Positions 50,134 to 57,841 of a stretch of DNA of 64,000 nucleotides are shown here, piece after piece (position 1 is the first letter of the stretch; each line of letters opens with the position of its first letter). A program made the translations under genes and the position numbers. The notes under the pieces were generated by a model, which saw nothing but the letters and a program-made list of their open reading frames with translations, did not search any database and was not told where the DNA came from. The DNA lies in contig VGCZ01000016.1 in NCBI GenBank assembly GCA_016869975.1, positions 1 to 64,000 on the forward strand, written 5' to 3'. The DNA comes from Alphaproteobacteria bacterium. GTDB lineage: Bacteria > Pseudomonadota > Alphaproteobacteria > Reyranellales > Reyranellaceae.

Positions 50134-51288
50134 TCAGATCCTCTCGGGCTCGGCCGACGTGACGCCCAGCTCGGCCAGTCGCGCCAGCGCCTGGTCGTCA
50201 AGGCCCAGCAGCTCACGCAAGGTCTCGCCGGTGTGCTCGCCGAGATCCGGTGCGCGACGCTCGATGACCAGCGGCATGCCGGCGAAGCGATAGGGCATGC
50301 CCTTGACCAGCCCGCCATCGGGCAGCCACGCCAGTGTGTCGCCGGCTAGCGCGCGGTCGCGAATCAGGTCCATGCCGTTCTTCACGACCGCGGCCGCAAT
50401 CCCTGCATCGTTCAAGACGCGGGCCGCCGCCTCCGCATCCTGCGACGCCGCCCATTGATCGATCGATACGTCGTCAATGACGGTGGCCCACGCAACTTCA
50501 TCCTTCTCGTCCTGCAGCGTGATCGCCAGCCAGCGGCCATCGGCACAGCGCAGGCAGCGTTGCAGCGCGACGCCGTCCTGCGCGTTGCCTTGTCGCGACG
50601 GCGTTCGCCGCGCGGGGTCGGCGGCGGCGGCGACGATCTCCTCGCCGATCATGAAGCTCGCGATCTCGCGCTGGGAGATGTCAAGCAATGCGCCTCTGCC
50701 CGTGCGCCGCGCGTTCATCACGGCGGCGATGACGAGGCCCGCAGCAAGCAACGAGACCACCTGGTCCGGATAGTTCACGTCCATCCCTGAAATGCGCGGC
50801 AGGCCGTCATCGGCGTAACCGGTGAGGGCGGCCATGCCGCCGGTAGCGTCGAGCGTCGAGCCGTAGGAGGCGTGCAGGCGATTGGGCCCGGTGTCGCCCT
50901 GGCTGGAGATCGAGGCCAGCACGATACGGGGGTTGGCCGCCTTCAGCGCCGCGTAGTCGAGACCGAAGCGTTCGAGCACGCCACGGCGGAAATTCTCGAC
51001 CACGACGTCGCAGCCCTTCGCCAATTCGAGGATCAGGCGGCGCCCTTCGGCATGCTTGAGGTTCAGCGCCACGCCGCGCTTGTTGCGATTGGTGAAGTGG
51101 AACGGCGGCGAGCGGTTCCACCAGCCCGGCGACGTGTCGCGCTGGCCGACGGCGCGGAACGGATCCATGTAGGCACCGGACTCGATCTTCACCACCTCGG
51201 CGCCGAGATCGCCGAGCATGGCCGAGGTGTTGGCGCCGGCCGTCAGCAGGCCGAAATCGAGCACGCGGATTCCCGCCAGCGGCTTCAT
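50134..51288 (-). CDS. CaiB/BaiF CoA-transferase
   Basis: The 384-residue family III CoA-transferase has KPLAGIRVLDFGLLTAGANT, LGAEVVKIESGAYMDPFRAV, NRNKRGVALNLKHAEGR, and the catalytic Asp region MDVNYPDQVVSLLAAGLVIA near residue 170. Its ATG at 51288 overlaps the stop of the next upstream CoA-transferase gene. The two tandem paralogues may form a hetero-oligomer, as in some BaiF-type enzymes, and feed the nitronate monooxygenase gene downstream. Confidence 0.92.
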   Translation of the reverse strand: MKPLAGIRVLDFGLLTAGANTSAMLGDLGAEVVKIESGAYMDPFRAVGQRDTSPGWWNRSPPFHFTNRNKRGVALNLKHAEGRRLILELAKGCDVVVENFRRGVLERFGLDYAALKAANPRIVLASISSQGDTGPNRLHASYGSTLDATGGMAALTGYADDGLPRISGMDVNYPDQVVSLLAAGLVIAAVMNARRTGRGALLDISQREIASFMIGEEIVAAAADPARRTPSRQGNAQDGVALQRCLRCADGRWLAITLQDEKDEVAWATVIDDVSIDQWAASQDAEAAARVLNDAGIAAAVVKNGMDLIRDRALAGDTLAWLPDGGLVKGMPYRFAGMPLVIERRAPDLGEHTGETLRELLGLDDQALARLAELGVTSAEPERI

Positions 51289-52343
51289 GGCGCGCGCTCC
51301 TCGAGAAGCGGCGATGGCGCGAAGCCCGATCCGTTCCACAGCACCGGCAGGCGCGGCATCTTCAGACCGGCCATGTCGACGATGAAGCCGCGATCGATCA
51401 TCTGCGGATCACCGAGCAGCTCGAAGGGCGTGACCACCGTGCCGAATGGAATGCCGCGCCCCTGCGCCGCCGCGTAGATCTCGGCGCGCGTGCGGGTGGC
51501 GCACCACGGTCTCATCACGGCGTAGATGTCGCCGATCAGGCGGCGGCGTTCAGGGCGCGTGGCGAAGCGCGGATCGTTCAGGCGCGCATCGCCGACCAGC
51601 GCGGCCACGGCGTCGAACTGGGTCACGCCGTAGACCAGCGCGACGTGGCCGTCGGCGCAGGGTACGACCTGGAATTCCGAGCGTGCGCCGTCGCGCGTCG
51701 GCGCTTTGCCGTCGGCGTGCGCACCGGAGGCCGCCTTCCAGTTCACCCACAGCAGCGCTTCGACCAGCGAGACCCGCGCCGGCGGCACGCCCTTGGCGGC
51801 GAGCTGCGCCATCAGCGCGGTGAAGGCGGCGAGGCCGCCGGGATAGGAGCCCTGATGGCCGCCCAGGCGCAGCGGTTCGCGCTCGGCGTCGCCCACCATG
51901 TCGAGCAGGCCGCCCAGCGCCAGTACGGTGAAGCCGCTCAAAGGCGCATGCGGCCGCGGCATGCTCTCGGGCCAGCCGGCGATCTCGACGCGTGCGATGT
52001 TGCGTGCCGCGAGCAGGGCGGCGGCGTCTGAGTCGCCTTCCTCATAGAGCGCCGCGTCGATGCGGCCGCCCAGCAGCGCATCGAGCGCTGAGCGTCGGTC
52101 GGCGGGCAGGGCGATGGCGCGCTTCGAGGTGTTGAGGAACTGAAACAGCGCGCTGCTTCCGTCGGCGGGCAGCAAGGGCGGCGCGGCGCGCACCTCGTCG
52201 CCGCCCGGCGGCTCGAGCTTCAGCACGCGCGCGCCGAGATCGGCGGCGATCTTGGCCGCCATCGAGGTGGCGAGGCGTATGCACAGCGGCGTATTCGGTC
52301 CGTCGATCTCGAGGATCGTCGTGCCGTCGAGTGGGCGGGTCAT
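51285..52343 (-). CDS. CaiB/BaiF-like CoA-transferase, divergent paralogue
   Basis: The 352-residue protein has the family III N-terminus in altered form (MTRPLDGTTILEIDGPNTPL, AADLGARVLKLEPPGGDE) and conserved blocks LGGHQGSYPGGLAAFTALMA near residue 165 and VPCADGHVALVYGV. The position of the catalytic Asp of this family reads Gly/Gln here, so it may be a non-catalytic subunit partnering the next gene. ATGA overlaps join it on both sides, to VanZ upstream and CoA-transferase downstream. Confidence 0.85.
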   Translation of the reverse strand: MTRPLDGTTILEIDGPNTPLCIRLATSMAAKIAADLGARVLKLEPPGGDEVRAAPPLLPADGSSALFQFLNTSKRAIALPADRRSALDALLGGRIDAALYEEGDSDAAALLAARNIARVEIAGWPESMPRPHAPLSGFTVLALGGLLDMVGDAEREPLRLGGHQGSYPGGLAAFTALMAQLAAKGVPPARVSLVEALLWVNWKAASGAHADGKAPTRDGARSEFQVVPCADGHVALVYGVTQFDAVAALVGDARLNDPRFATRPERRRLIGDIYAVMRPWCATRTRAEIYAAAQGRGIPFGTVVTPFELLGDPQMIDRGFIVDMAGLKMPRLPVLWNGSGFAPSPLLEERAP

Positions 52344-52690
52344 GTCGGTCGTGGCGCGACGAGGCGCAGCAGGAGGGCGGCGGTGACGACGCCAACGGCG
52401 CCGGCGATGAAATCCAGGATCGATGCGTGACGGCCTGGCGCCACGAGCTGACCGAGCTCCATCAGCGCGGCGTAGGCGGTGAGGCCGCCGGTCAATCTCA
52501 CGGCGTGCCGGCGCGATGGCCAGGCGAGGCCGCCGACCAGCATGGTGCCGGCGTAGGCGACGACATGCTCGACCTTGCCGCTCAGGCCGGAGCGCGGCAG
52601 GTCCTCGCCCGGCAGCCACGACAGCACCGCCAGCAGCAGCAGGCAGCAGCCGAAGGCGTAGGGCGATGCGCGACGCAGCGCTGTGATCAT
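52340..52690 (-). CDS. VanZ-like small membrane protein
   Basis: The 116-residue protein has about four hydrophobic helices, with LLLLAVLSWLPGEDLPRSGL (VanZ-type S-x-x-P), KVEHVVAYAGTMLVGGLAWP (conserved KxxH helix) and ILDFIAGAVGVVTAALLLRL. VanZ proteins are linked to envelope and glycopeptide effects, but their action is unclear. It overlaps the truncated hydratase stop (ATGA) and the following CoA-transferase start (ATGA), so it is fully inside the operon. Confidence 0.85.
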   Translation of the reverse strand: MITALRRASPYAFGCCLLLLAVLSWLPGEDLPRSGLSGKVEHVVAYAGTMLVGGLAWPSRRHAVRLTGGLTAYAALMELGQLVAPGRHASILDFIAGAVGVVTAALLLRLVAPRPT

Positions 52691-52977
52691 CCGCCCGACC
52701 ACTTGGGCGCGCGCTTGTTGAGGTGAGCGTCGACGCCTGCGGCGAAGTCCGGCGTATCGGCGAGACGCTCCACGGCTTCGAGCTCCATCGCCATGCTCTC
52801 TTCGAAGCGCATGACGCCGCCCAAGGTGATGGCGCAGCGGATGGCGGCGAGCGTGGCGGCGATGCCGGCGCGCACCTCCTCGACCATCGGCCGGGTGAAG
52901 GCGTTGACCGGCGGGCGGTTGAACTCGAGCCAGGCGACCCGGTTTTCGGTGCGCCGGAGGATCGCGGAGACGGCCAC
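52687..52977 (-). pseudogene. internally deleted enoyl-CoA hydratase
   Basis: The 96-codon frame joins a normal crotonase N-terminus (RVAWLEFNRPPVNAFTRPMV) directly to a normal C-terminus (FEESMAMELEAVERLADTPD, LNKRAPKWSGG). The central 150 or so residues with both oxyanion-hole segments and catalytic Glu are missing, so it cannot be an active hydratase. The join is in frame, leaving the VanZ ATGA overlap intact. Start GTG 52977 lies just after the MetE-like gene stop. It could survive as a linker for translational coupling. Confidence 0.85.
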
Positions 52978-52979
52978 GG

Positions 52980-54026
52980 TCAGCGGCCCTGCACTTCCAT
53001 GGCCTGGCGATGCGCGGCGATCAGACCGGGCACACGTTCGGGATCTGCGCGACCCCAGCCGCACTCGCTCGACAGGCCGAACTCACCGACGACCTTATGT
53101 GCGGTGGCGGCGCGCTGCATGTCGCCGCGGTGATCGTCGTAGTGGATCAGGCCGAGATAGAGCGTGGTCTCCTTGGGCAGCTTCAGGTTCTTCAGCGGGG
53201 CGAAATAGGCGTCGTCGCTGCGATCCTTCGGAACGGGCAGATGCAGGTAGTCGAGCCCGCGCGTAAGGCGAGGGATGAAGCCGTTCGACATCTCCACCAG
53301 GATCGCCATGTCCTTGGGCATCACCAGATGCTCGTCGCGCGGCGAGCCGTAGCAGAGGTGCACGCCCATCTCGACATCGGCGGGCACCGCGTTGCCCAGC
53401 CGCGCAAGCTCGGCGTCGATCTGCGCCTTGTAGTCAGCGGGCCGGTGCTTGAAGTAGTTCTCGAACACCAGGACTTCCTGGCAGACGTCCCACTGGATTG
53501 ACAGGTCCTGGTGCGGGATCGCGGCGCAGATCTGGTTCAGCGCCTTGAGCAGCGAGCGTTCGTAGGCCGGCAGGTAATCGGTCAGCGCGGCGGGGCTGAC
53601 ATACATGTAGCCCGAGGCCATCGGCGTGGGCAGCGCCACCTGGAAGCGCACGCCCGCAGGAATCGCGCCGGCGTCGCGAAGGCGCTTGAACACAGCGTAG
53701 GATTCGATCGCCGCCGGCGCGTAGCCGGTCTCGTACTCGACCGTCTTGGGATCGATTCCGGGCTTGAAGCCGATGCGCTCGCTCTCGCGGATCAGCTGGC
53801 CGTCCCACTGGTAGAGCTTGAGCGTCTCCGCGTCCTTGTCGATTTGCATCGCGGGGTGGTCGAGCAGCATCTGCTGCTGCCAGAAGATCCAGCGATGGCG
53901 CTTGCCGGTCTCGCCGTCGGGAATGCGCTTCAACCATGGTCCGAGCGCGCCGGCGACGGCGCGGAAGACGCTTTCGGCGTCCGCCATGGCGACGCTGCCG
54001 ATCAGATGCACACCCGGATGGGTCAT
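52980..54026 (-). CDS. cobalamin-independent methionine synthase II-like protein
   Basis: The 348-residue protein resembles the MetE C-terminal/UROD-like TIM barrel: LKRIPDGETGKRHRWIFWQQ near residue 33, LPTPMASGYMYV, DLSIQWDVCQEVLVFENYF, EMGVHLCYGSPRDEH (candidate zinc His/Cys) and FGLSSECGWGRADPER at the end. These residues match the zinc-thiol methyltransferase ligands (His, Cys, Cys). Such short MetE homologues are usually methyltransferases or lyases of unknown substrates. GGGGGAA precedes ATG 54026. First gene of the CoA-transferase operon. Confidence 0.85.
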   Translation of the reverse strand: MTHPGVHLIGSVAMADAESVFRAVAGALGPWLKRIPDGETGKRHRWIFWQQQMLLDHPAMQIDKDAETLKLYQWDGQLIRESERIGFKPGIDPKTVEYETGYAPAAIESYAVFKRLRDAGAIPAGVRFQVALPTPMASGYMYVSPAALTDYLPAYERSLLKALNQICAAIPHQDLSIQWDVCQEVLVFENYFKHRPADYKAQIDAELARLGNAVPADVEMGVHLCYGSPRDEHLVMPKDMAILVEMSNGFIPRLTRGLDYLHLPVPKDRSDDAYFAPLKNLKLPKETTLYLGLIHYDDHRGDMQRAATAHKVVGEFGLSSECGWGRADPERVPGLIAAHRQAMEVQGR

Positions 54027-54211
54027 GACGTTCCCCCTCTTCGGGCGACAGCATAGGACCCCTGGACGGCTCGAAGCTACGCTGAACCGGGCATCGCCGC
54101 CGGCTCGATTGAGTCGGCAAAACGGCGATTCATGCCGCAATTCCGACGCCGCGCCACGCGAGGATTCGGTTCGTTCCGCACACAGACTGGTTGTGCCTGA
54201 AGGGGGCACCG

Positions 54212-54475
54212 ATGCCACTCGACTCCGCGATCCTCACCCGTGTGACCCATTTGCGTATCAGCGATCGTCTTTATCCGATCGATAGCTACGAACAGGCTTC
54301 GGTCATGTTCCGCGCCGCGCTCGGCGCCTGGGACGGGCCACTGGACGCGGTGGTCGACGCCGCGCTGTGCGACGCGGACGGCCACGAGCTGGGCTATGTC
54401 AGCCGCAGCGGCCATTGCTGGATCGGAAGGCGCGCGGCCTCTCACGGCATCTGCGTCTACGCGCCAGAAACCTGA
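54212..54475 (+). CDS. small protein of unknown function
   Basis: The 87-residue protein (MPLDSAILTRVTHLRISDRL, then DAALCDADGHELGYVSRSGH) has no signal peptide or known motif. It is supported by GAAGGGGG six bases upstream of the ATG and coding-like composition. It is divergent from the MetE-like gene. Function unknown. Confidence 0.6.
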   Translation: MPLDSAILTRVTHLRISDRLYPIDSYEQASVMFRAALGAWDGPLDAVVDAALCDADGHELGYVSRSGHCWIGRRAASHGICVYAPET

Positions 54476-54641
54476 CGAAGTTCCTGCTGTGGTGGCGCAC
54501 GGCCTCGGCGGATGGGCGCTTGACTTGCCGCCAGCGTCGATCGCCGCTCGACTCGCGTCGCTGGTTGTGGAACGCTGATAGAGCGCGCCTGCCGGGCGCA
54601 CGTCGTCGGAGCGGTGGGCCTCGCGGCCACCGGACTAAGCC

Positions 54642-55454
54642 ATGGGGGATCGCCTCGGCGTCGCTCTTGTCGCGATGGCGCTTTGCTTGGGCGCGCCGGC
54701 GATAGCGGGGCCGTTCGAGGACGCCGACGCTGCGGCGCATCGCAAGGACTACGCCACCGCGCTACGCCTGTGGCGTTCGCTCGCCGAGCGCGGCGACACC
54801 TACGCCCAGTTCAATATCGGCCTGATGTACTACAACGGCCACGGCGTGAAGCAGGACTACGCCGAGGCTATGCGGCTGTGGCGGCCGATCGCGGCGCGTG
54901 GCGACGCGCTGGCGCAGTACAGCGTTGGCTTCCTGTACGACAATGGCCACGGCGTGGCCGAGGACGTCGAGGAGGCGCTGAGCTGGTATCGAATGGCGGC
55001 GGAGCAGCAGCAGGCCGCCGCGCAGACCGCGCTGGGCGATTTCTTCGCCGAAGGTCGCGGCGTGAAGCAGGATTACGTCGAAGCCCTGCGCTGGTATCGA
55101 TTGGCGGCGGTGCAGGGCGAGGCTGGCGCGCAGTTCGCGCTGGGCTATGCTTTTGCCAATGGCATTGGCGTGCCCCGCAACGAGGTCGAAGCGGCGCGCT
55201 GGTATCGCCTGGCCGCCGACCAGGGTGACAACGGCGCCCAGGTCAATCTCGGCCTGATGTACTACAACGGCCGCGGCGTGGCGCGCAGCTATGAGCTCGC
55301 CTACCGCTGGTTCGCGCTGGCGGCGGCGCACGGCGACGACGTTGCCGACGGCTTGCGTGGCATGGCCGCGGCGAAGCTGACGCCGGAGCTGATCGCCGAG
55401 ATCGAGCAATCGGTGCGTGACGCGCGCAACCTGGTCGCGCGTCGCCGTCCGTAG
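54642..55454 (+). CDS. exported Sel1-repeat (SLR) protein
   Basis: The 270-residue protein has a signal peptide (RLGVALVAMALCLGAPAIAG) and about six Sel1-like repeats of 36 residues with the pattern A-x2-G-x2-YAQxxLGxxYxxGxGVxxDxxxA, for example AQFNIGLMYYNGHGVKQDYA and AQVNLGLMYYNGRGVARSYE. SLR proteins are periplasmic or surface adaptors for protein interactions. Followed closely by a cupin gene. Confidence 0.9.
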   Translation: MGDRLGVALVAMALCLGAPAIAGPFEDADAAAHRKDYATALRLWRSLAERGDTYAQFNIGLMYYNGHGVKQDYAEAMRLWRPIAARGDALAQYSVGFLYDNGHGVAEDVEEALSWYRMAAEQQQAAAQTALGDFFAEGRGVKQDYVEALRWYRLAAVQGEAGAQFALGYAFANGIGVPRNEVEAARWYRLAADQGDNGAQVNLGLMYYNGRGVARSYELAYRWFALAAAHGDDVADGLRGMAAAKLTPELIAEIEQSVRDARNLVARRRP

Positions 55455-55492
55455 GGCGTACCATAGGACCCTTCCCGCGGGCGGAGAGGATC

Positions 55493-56044
55493 ATGCGCTT
55501 CGACAAGGACGGATTCATCGAGGCCTGCCGCAGGGCGGTGGAAGCCGACGACAGCCACATGGCGGTGCGCGAGATCGTCGCCCGCGCGGTGTCGGAACCG
55601 GGCGACGTGATCGCCGCGCTCGGCGAGCCGACGAGGAGCGGCATCACCCCGCTCTATCGCTCCGACACGCTCACCATCCTCAACATCGCCTGGCCGCCGT
55701 TCATGACGGTCACGCCGCACAATCACAACATGTGGGCGGTGATCGGCGTCTACTCGGGCTGCGAGGACAACATCTTCTGGCGCCGGCGCGGCGACGTGAT
55801 CGAGGCGGCGGGCGCCAAGGCGCTGCGCGTGGGCGACGCCCATCCGCTGGGCCGCGACATCATCCATACCGTCACCAATCCGCTGGGCCGCATGACCTTG
55901 GCGCTGCAGCTCTACGGCGGCGATTTCTTCGGCGCACCACGCAGCCAGAGGGATCCCGAGACCTTGCGTGAGGAGCCCTACGACGTGGCGCGCCGAGCCC
56001 AGGCGTTCCGCGACGCCGGCGCGCGCTTCGGGTTGGTCGACTAG
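55493..56044 (+). CDS. cupin protein, cysteine-dioxygenase-like
   Basis: The 183-residue protein has TVTPHNHNMWAVIGVYSGCE near residue 72 (metal-binding HxH and a following acidic residue) and HPLGRDIIHTVTNPLGRMTL with a third His. This resembles the metal site of the predicted cysteine-dioxygenase-like cupins, which oxidise thiols or act on small alcohols. GGAGAGGA lies upstream of ATG 55493. Substrate unknown. Confidence 0.82.
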   Translation: MRFDKDGFIEACRRAVEADDSHMAVREIVARAVSEPGDVIAALGEPTRSGITPLYRSDTLTILNIAWPPFMTVTPHNHNMWAVIGVYSGCEDNIFWRRRGDVIEAAGAKALRVGDAHPLGRDIIHTVTNPLGRMTLALQLYGGDFFGAPRSQRDPETLREEPYDVARRAQAFRDAGARFGLVD

Positions 56045-56080
56045 CAGCACTCGGCGTCGCCGCCCTACGCTGGCGGTGTC

Positions 56081-56236
56081 ATGCCAGCCGAGCTGCGCGC
56101 CCATGTCCGCGACCGGATACGCGACGCCGGCCTGCGACAAGAGGAATTCGCCGCCGGCGTCGGGATCAGCCGGCCGCAGATCGACAACGCCCTCGCCGGC
56201 CGCTTCGGCTTGTCGCCGGATGTGGCCGCGCGTCGC
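56081..56236 (+). pseudogene. truncated helix-turn-helix (XRE-like) gene
   Basis: The frame starts with an XRE-type DNA-binding unit (MPAELRAHVRDRIRDAGLRQ, EEFAAGVGISRPQIDNALAG, RFGLSPDVAA). It then runs antisense into the convergent DUF5675 gene, where it no longer looks protein-like. The regulator has therefore lost its end or been overwritten at this junction. An intact short HTH protein cannot be excluded. Confidence 0.5.
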
Positions 56237-56761
56237 TCAGCCGGCATACTTCCGGCAGCTCGTGAGCGCCGGCATCTCGCCGCTGACCCGCAGGGTGACA
56301 ATGATGCTCTTCTTCCGATCCTTGCCGCCGCACTGGTCCCAGATGATCTCCATCGATTCCTTGGAGTAGGTCAGCTGGTTGGCTTCCAGGAAACCCGGGC
56401 CGATGCAGCCCTCGAAATGCGAGGGTACCGAGCCCTTGTGGATCAGGATATTGCGTAGCTGCTTATTGACTTCGGCCGTCTTGCCCAGCCACGGATTGAC
56501 GACGAGGCCGTGCGTGCCCCCGGTTTCCGCCTCGTCGTACATCGAGGACATTGTGTATTCGCCCGGCTTCAGGTGGACATAGCCGTCCATGCGCTCCAGG
56601 GTGTCGAAGGCGTAGCCGCCGACCCACAGCGTACCGACCAGGCCGTGCGCGGTCTTGGCGGTCTTGATCTCCTTGCCGGACTTCGGATCCTTGGTGACGG
56701 CGTTGTAGACGTTCTCGACGTATTCGTCGCCGCGTTCGTACCGGATCACCGTGGCTGCCAT
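56237..56761 (-). CDS. DUF5675 family protein
   Basis: The 174-residue protein has GYVHLKPGEYTMSSMYDEAE, NPWLGKTAEVNKQLRNILIH and GSVPSHFEGCIGPGF, a pattern shared with DUF5675 proteins found in phages and bacteria (LIHxG...EGCI). Cys in GCIGPG and His in the repeats suggest a possible hydrolase-like site, but the family is not characterised. GGGGGGAG precedes ATG 56761, favoured over the ATG four codons upstream. Confidence 0.72.
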   Translation of the reverse strand: MAATVIRYERGDEYVENVYNAVTKDPKSGKEIKTAKTAHGLVGTLWVGGYAFDTLERMDGYVHLKPGEYTMSSMYDEAETGGTHGLVVNPWLGKTAEVNKQLRNILIHKGSVPSHFEGCIGPGFLEANQLTYSKESMEIIWDQCGGKDRKKSIIVTLRVSGEMPALTSCRKYAG

Positions 56762-57098
56762 GGCTCCCCCCATCGAAGATGATGGCAGCATGTTGCACCG
56801 GAGCGTCATTGGGCGCTGTTCCCCGCGTAACAGGGCTACCAATCAGCCTCGCCGAGCTTTCCCGATAGGATGTCCCCATGGCCATGCGCCATGACACCGC
56901 CGCCCGACCAAGCCGCTTTGCGCTTCTCGCCGCGGGACCCGCCGGCGTGTGGCCGCCTAGCCCGACCCGCCATGCGGAGTTCTTAGGCACGCAGGCGCGT
57001 GCGCGCGCTTCTATAGGCGCGAGGGAAAGCCGGTCGTCGCGCACGGCCGATAGCTGAAAATCGGCCGATTGCTTACCCGCTGCTTACCGGCCAAGACA
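56762..57098. other. gap with no gene supported
   Basis: No open frame with ribosome site or coding-like composition was found. The stretch holds the upstream region of the DUF5675 gene. Near its right end a terminator hairpin for the tRNA-Ala gene begins. Confidence 0.4.
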
Positions 57099-57128
57099 AA
57101 GGGCCTAGCGGTCGCCCGCTAAGCCCTT
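57099..57128 (-). terminator. terminator downstream of tRNA-Ala
   Basis: On the minus strand AAGGGCTTAGCGG pairs with CCGCTAGGCCCTT over 13 positions (one G-U) closing a GCGA tetraloop, followed by TTTGTCTT. It lies eight bases past the tRNA CCA end. Confidence 0.8.
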
Positions 57129-57136
57129 GCTTCTAT

Positions 57137-57212
<76 letters not shown>

Positions 57213-57299
57213 GGAACTCGCCGCACCGCGCTGGGGCGCGGGCGATGCGCGACTAAATATGAAGCGTGCGCGCGCTAGGCAAGCGGATTCGGCGACCGA

Positions 57300-57668
57300 T
57301 CAGGTCTCCTCGTCGCCGCCCTTCTCCTCGATATCGACGTCGAGCGCGGCATCCTCCTCCGCTAGATCGTCGGTATCCTCCAACGCCGCGTCGTCGACCG
57401 CCTCGTCGCCCTCGACCTCCGGCAGCTCGCCGCCGTCGAGCGCGACACCCTCCACGACTTCCTTGGCCTTGCTCTTGGCGGCGGCGGCCTTGGCCGCGGC
57501 GGCGGCGGCGGCGCCGGCCGCGGCGCGGCTGCGGCGGGTCTTCAGGAAGTCCTCCGGATCGTGCGCGTGATGGCACTTCGGGCAGGTGATCGGTGAACTG
57601 TTCAGGTCGTAGAACCGCGCGCCGCAGCTTTGGCAGGTGCGCTTGGTTCCCCACGCGGCTTTGACCAT
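57300..57668 (-). CDS. TIGR02300 family zinc-ribbon protein
   Basis: The 122-residue protein begins with a zinc ribbon: KRTCQSCGARFYDL and PITCPKCHHAHDPEDF provide two Cys pairs. A long acidic Ala-rich tail follows (AAAAAKAAAAKSKAKEV; EGDEAVDDAALEDTDDL). TIGR02300 proteins are alphaproteobacteria-specific, of unknown role, and typically adjoin aroA, as here. It is divergent from aroA. Start ATG is close to VKAAWGTKRTCQ. Confidence 0.88.
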   Translation of the reverse strand: MVKAAWGTKRTCQSCGARFYDLNSSPITCPKCHHAHDPEDFLKTRRSRAAAGAAAAAAAKAAAAKSKAKEVVEGVALDGGELPEVEGDEAVDDAALEDTDDLAEEDAALDVDIEEKGGDEET

Positions 57669-57841
57669 CTCGGCCTCTTGCTCGATCCGGAAATAGATGC
57701 CTCACCCGGAGCGCAGATATCGCTCCCGGTAGCAGGCTCGCGCGTTTGCCATGCGTGCCGGTCCCTGTCAAAAGCAAATTGCCGCGCCCCTTCGCCCGCC
57801 CGGGCGGGCGGGCCGCCTCAGTGAGGGGAGTAGTCGACGCG

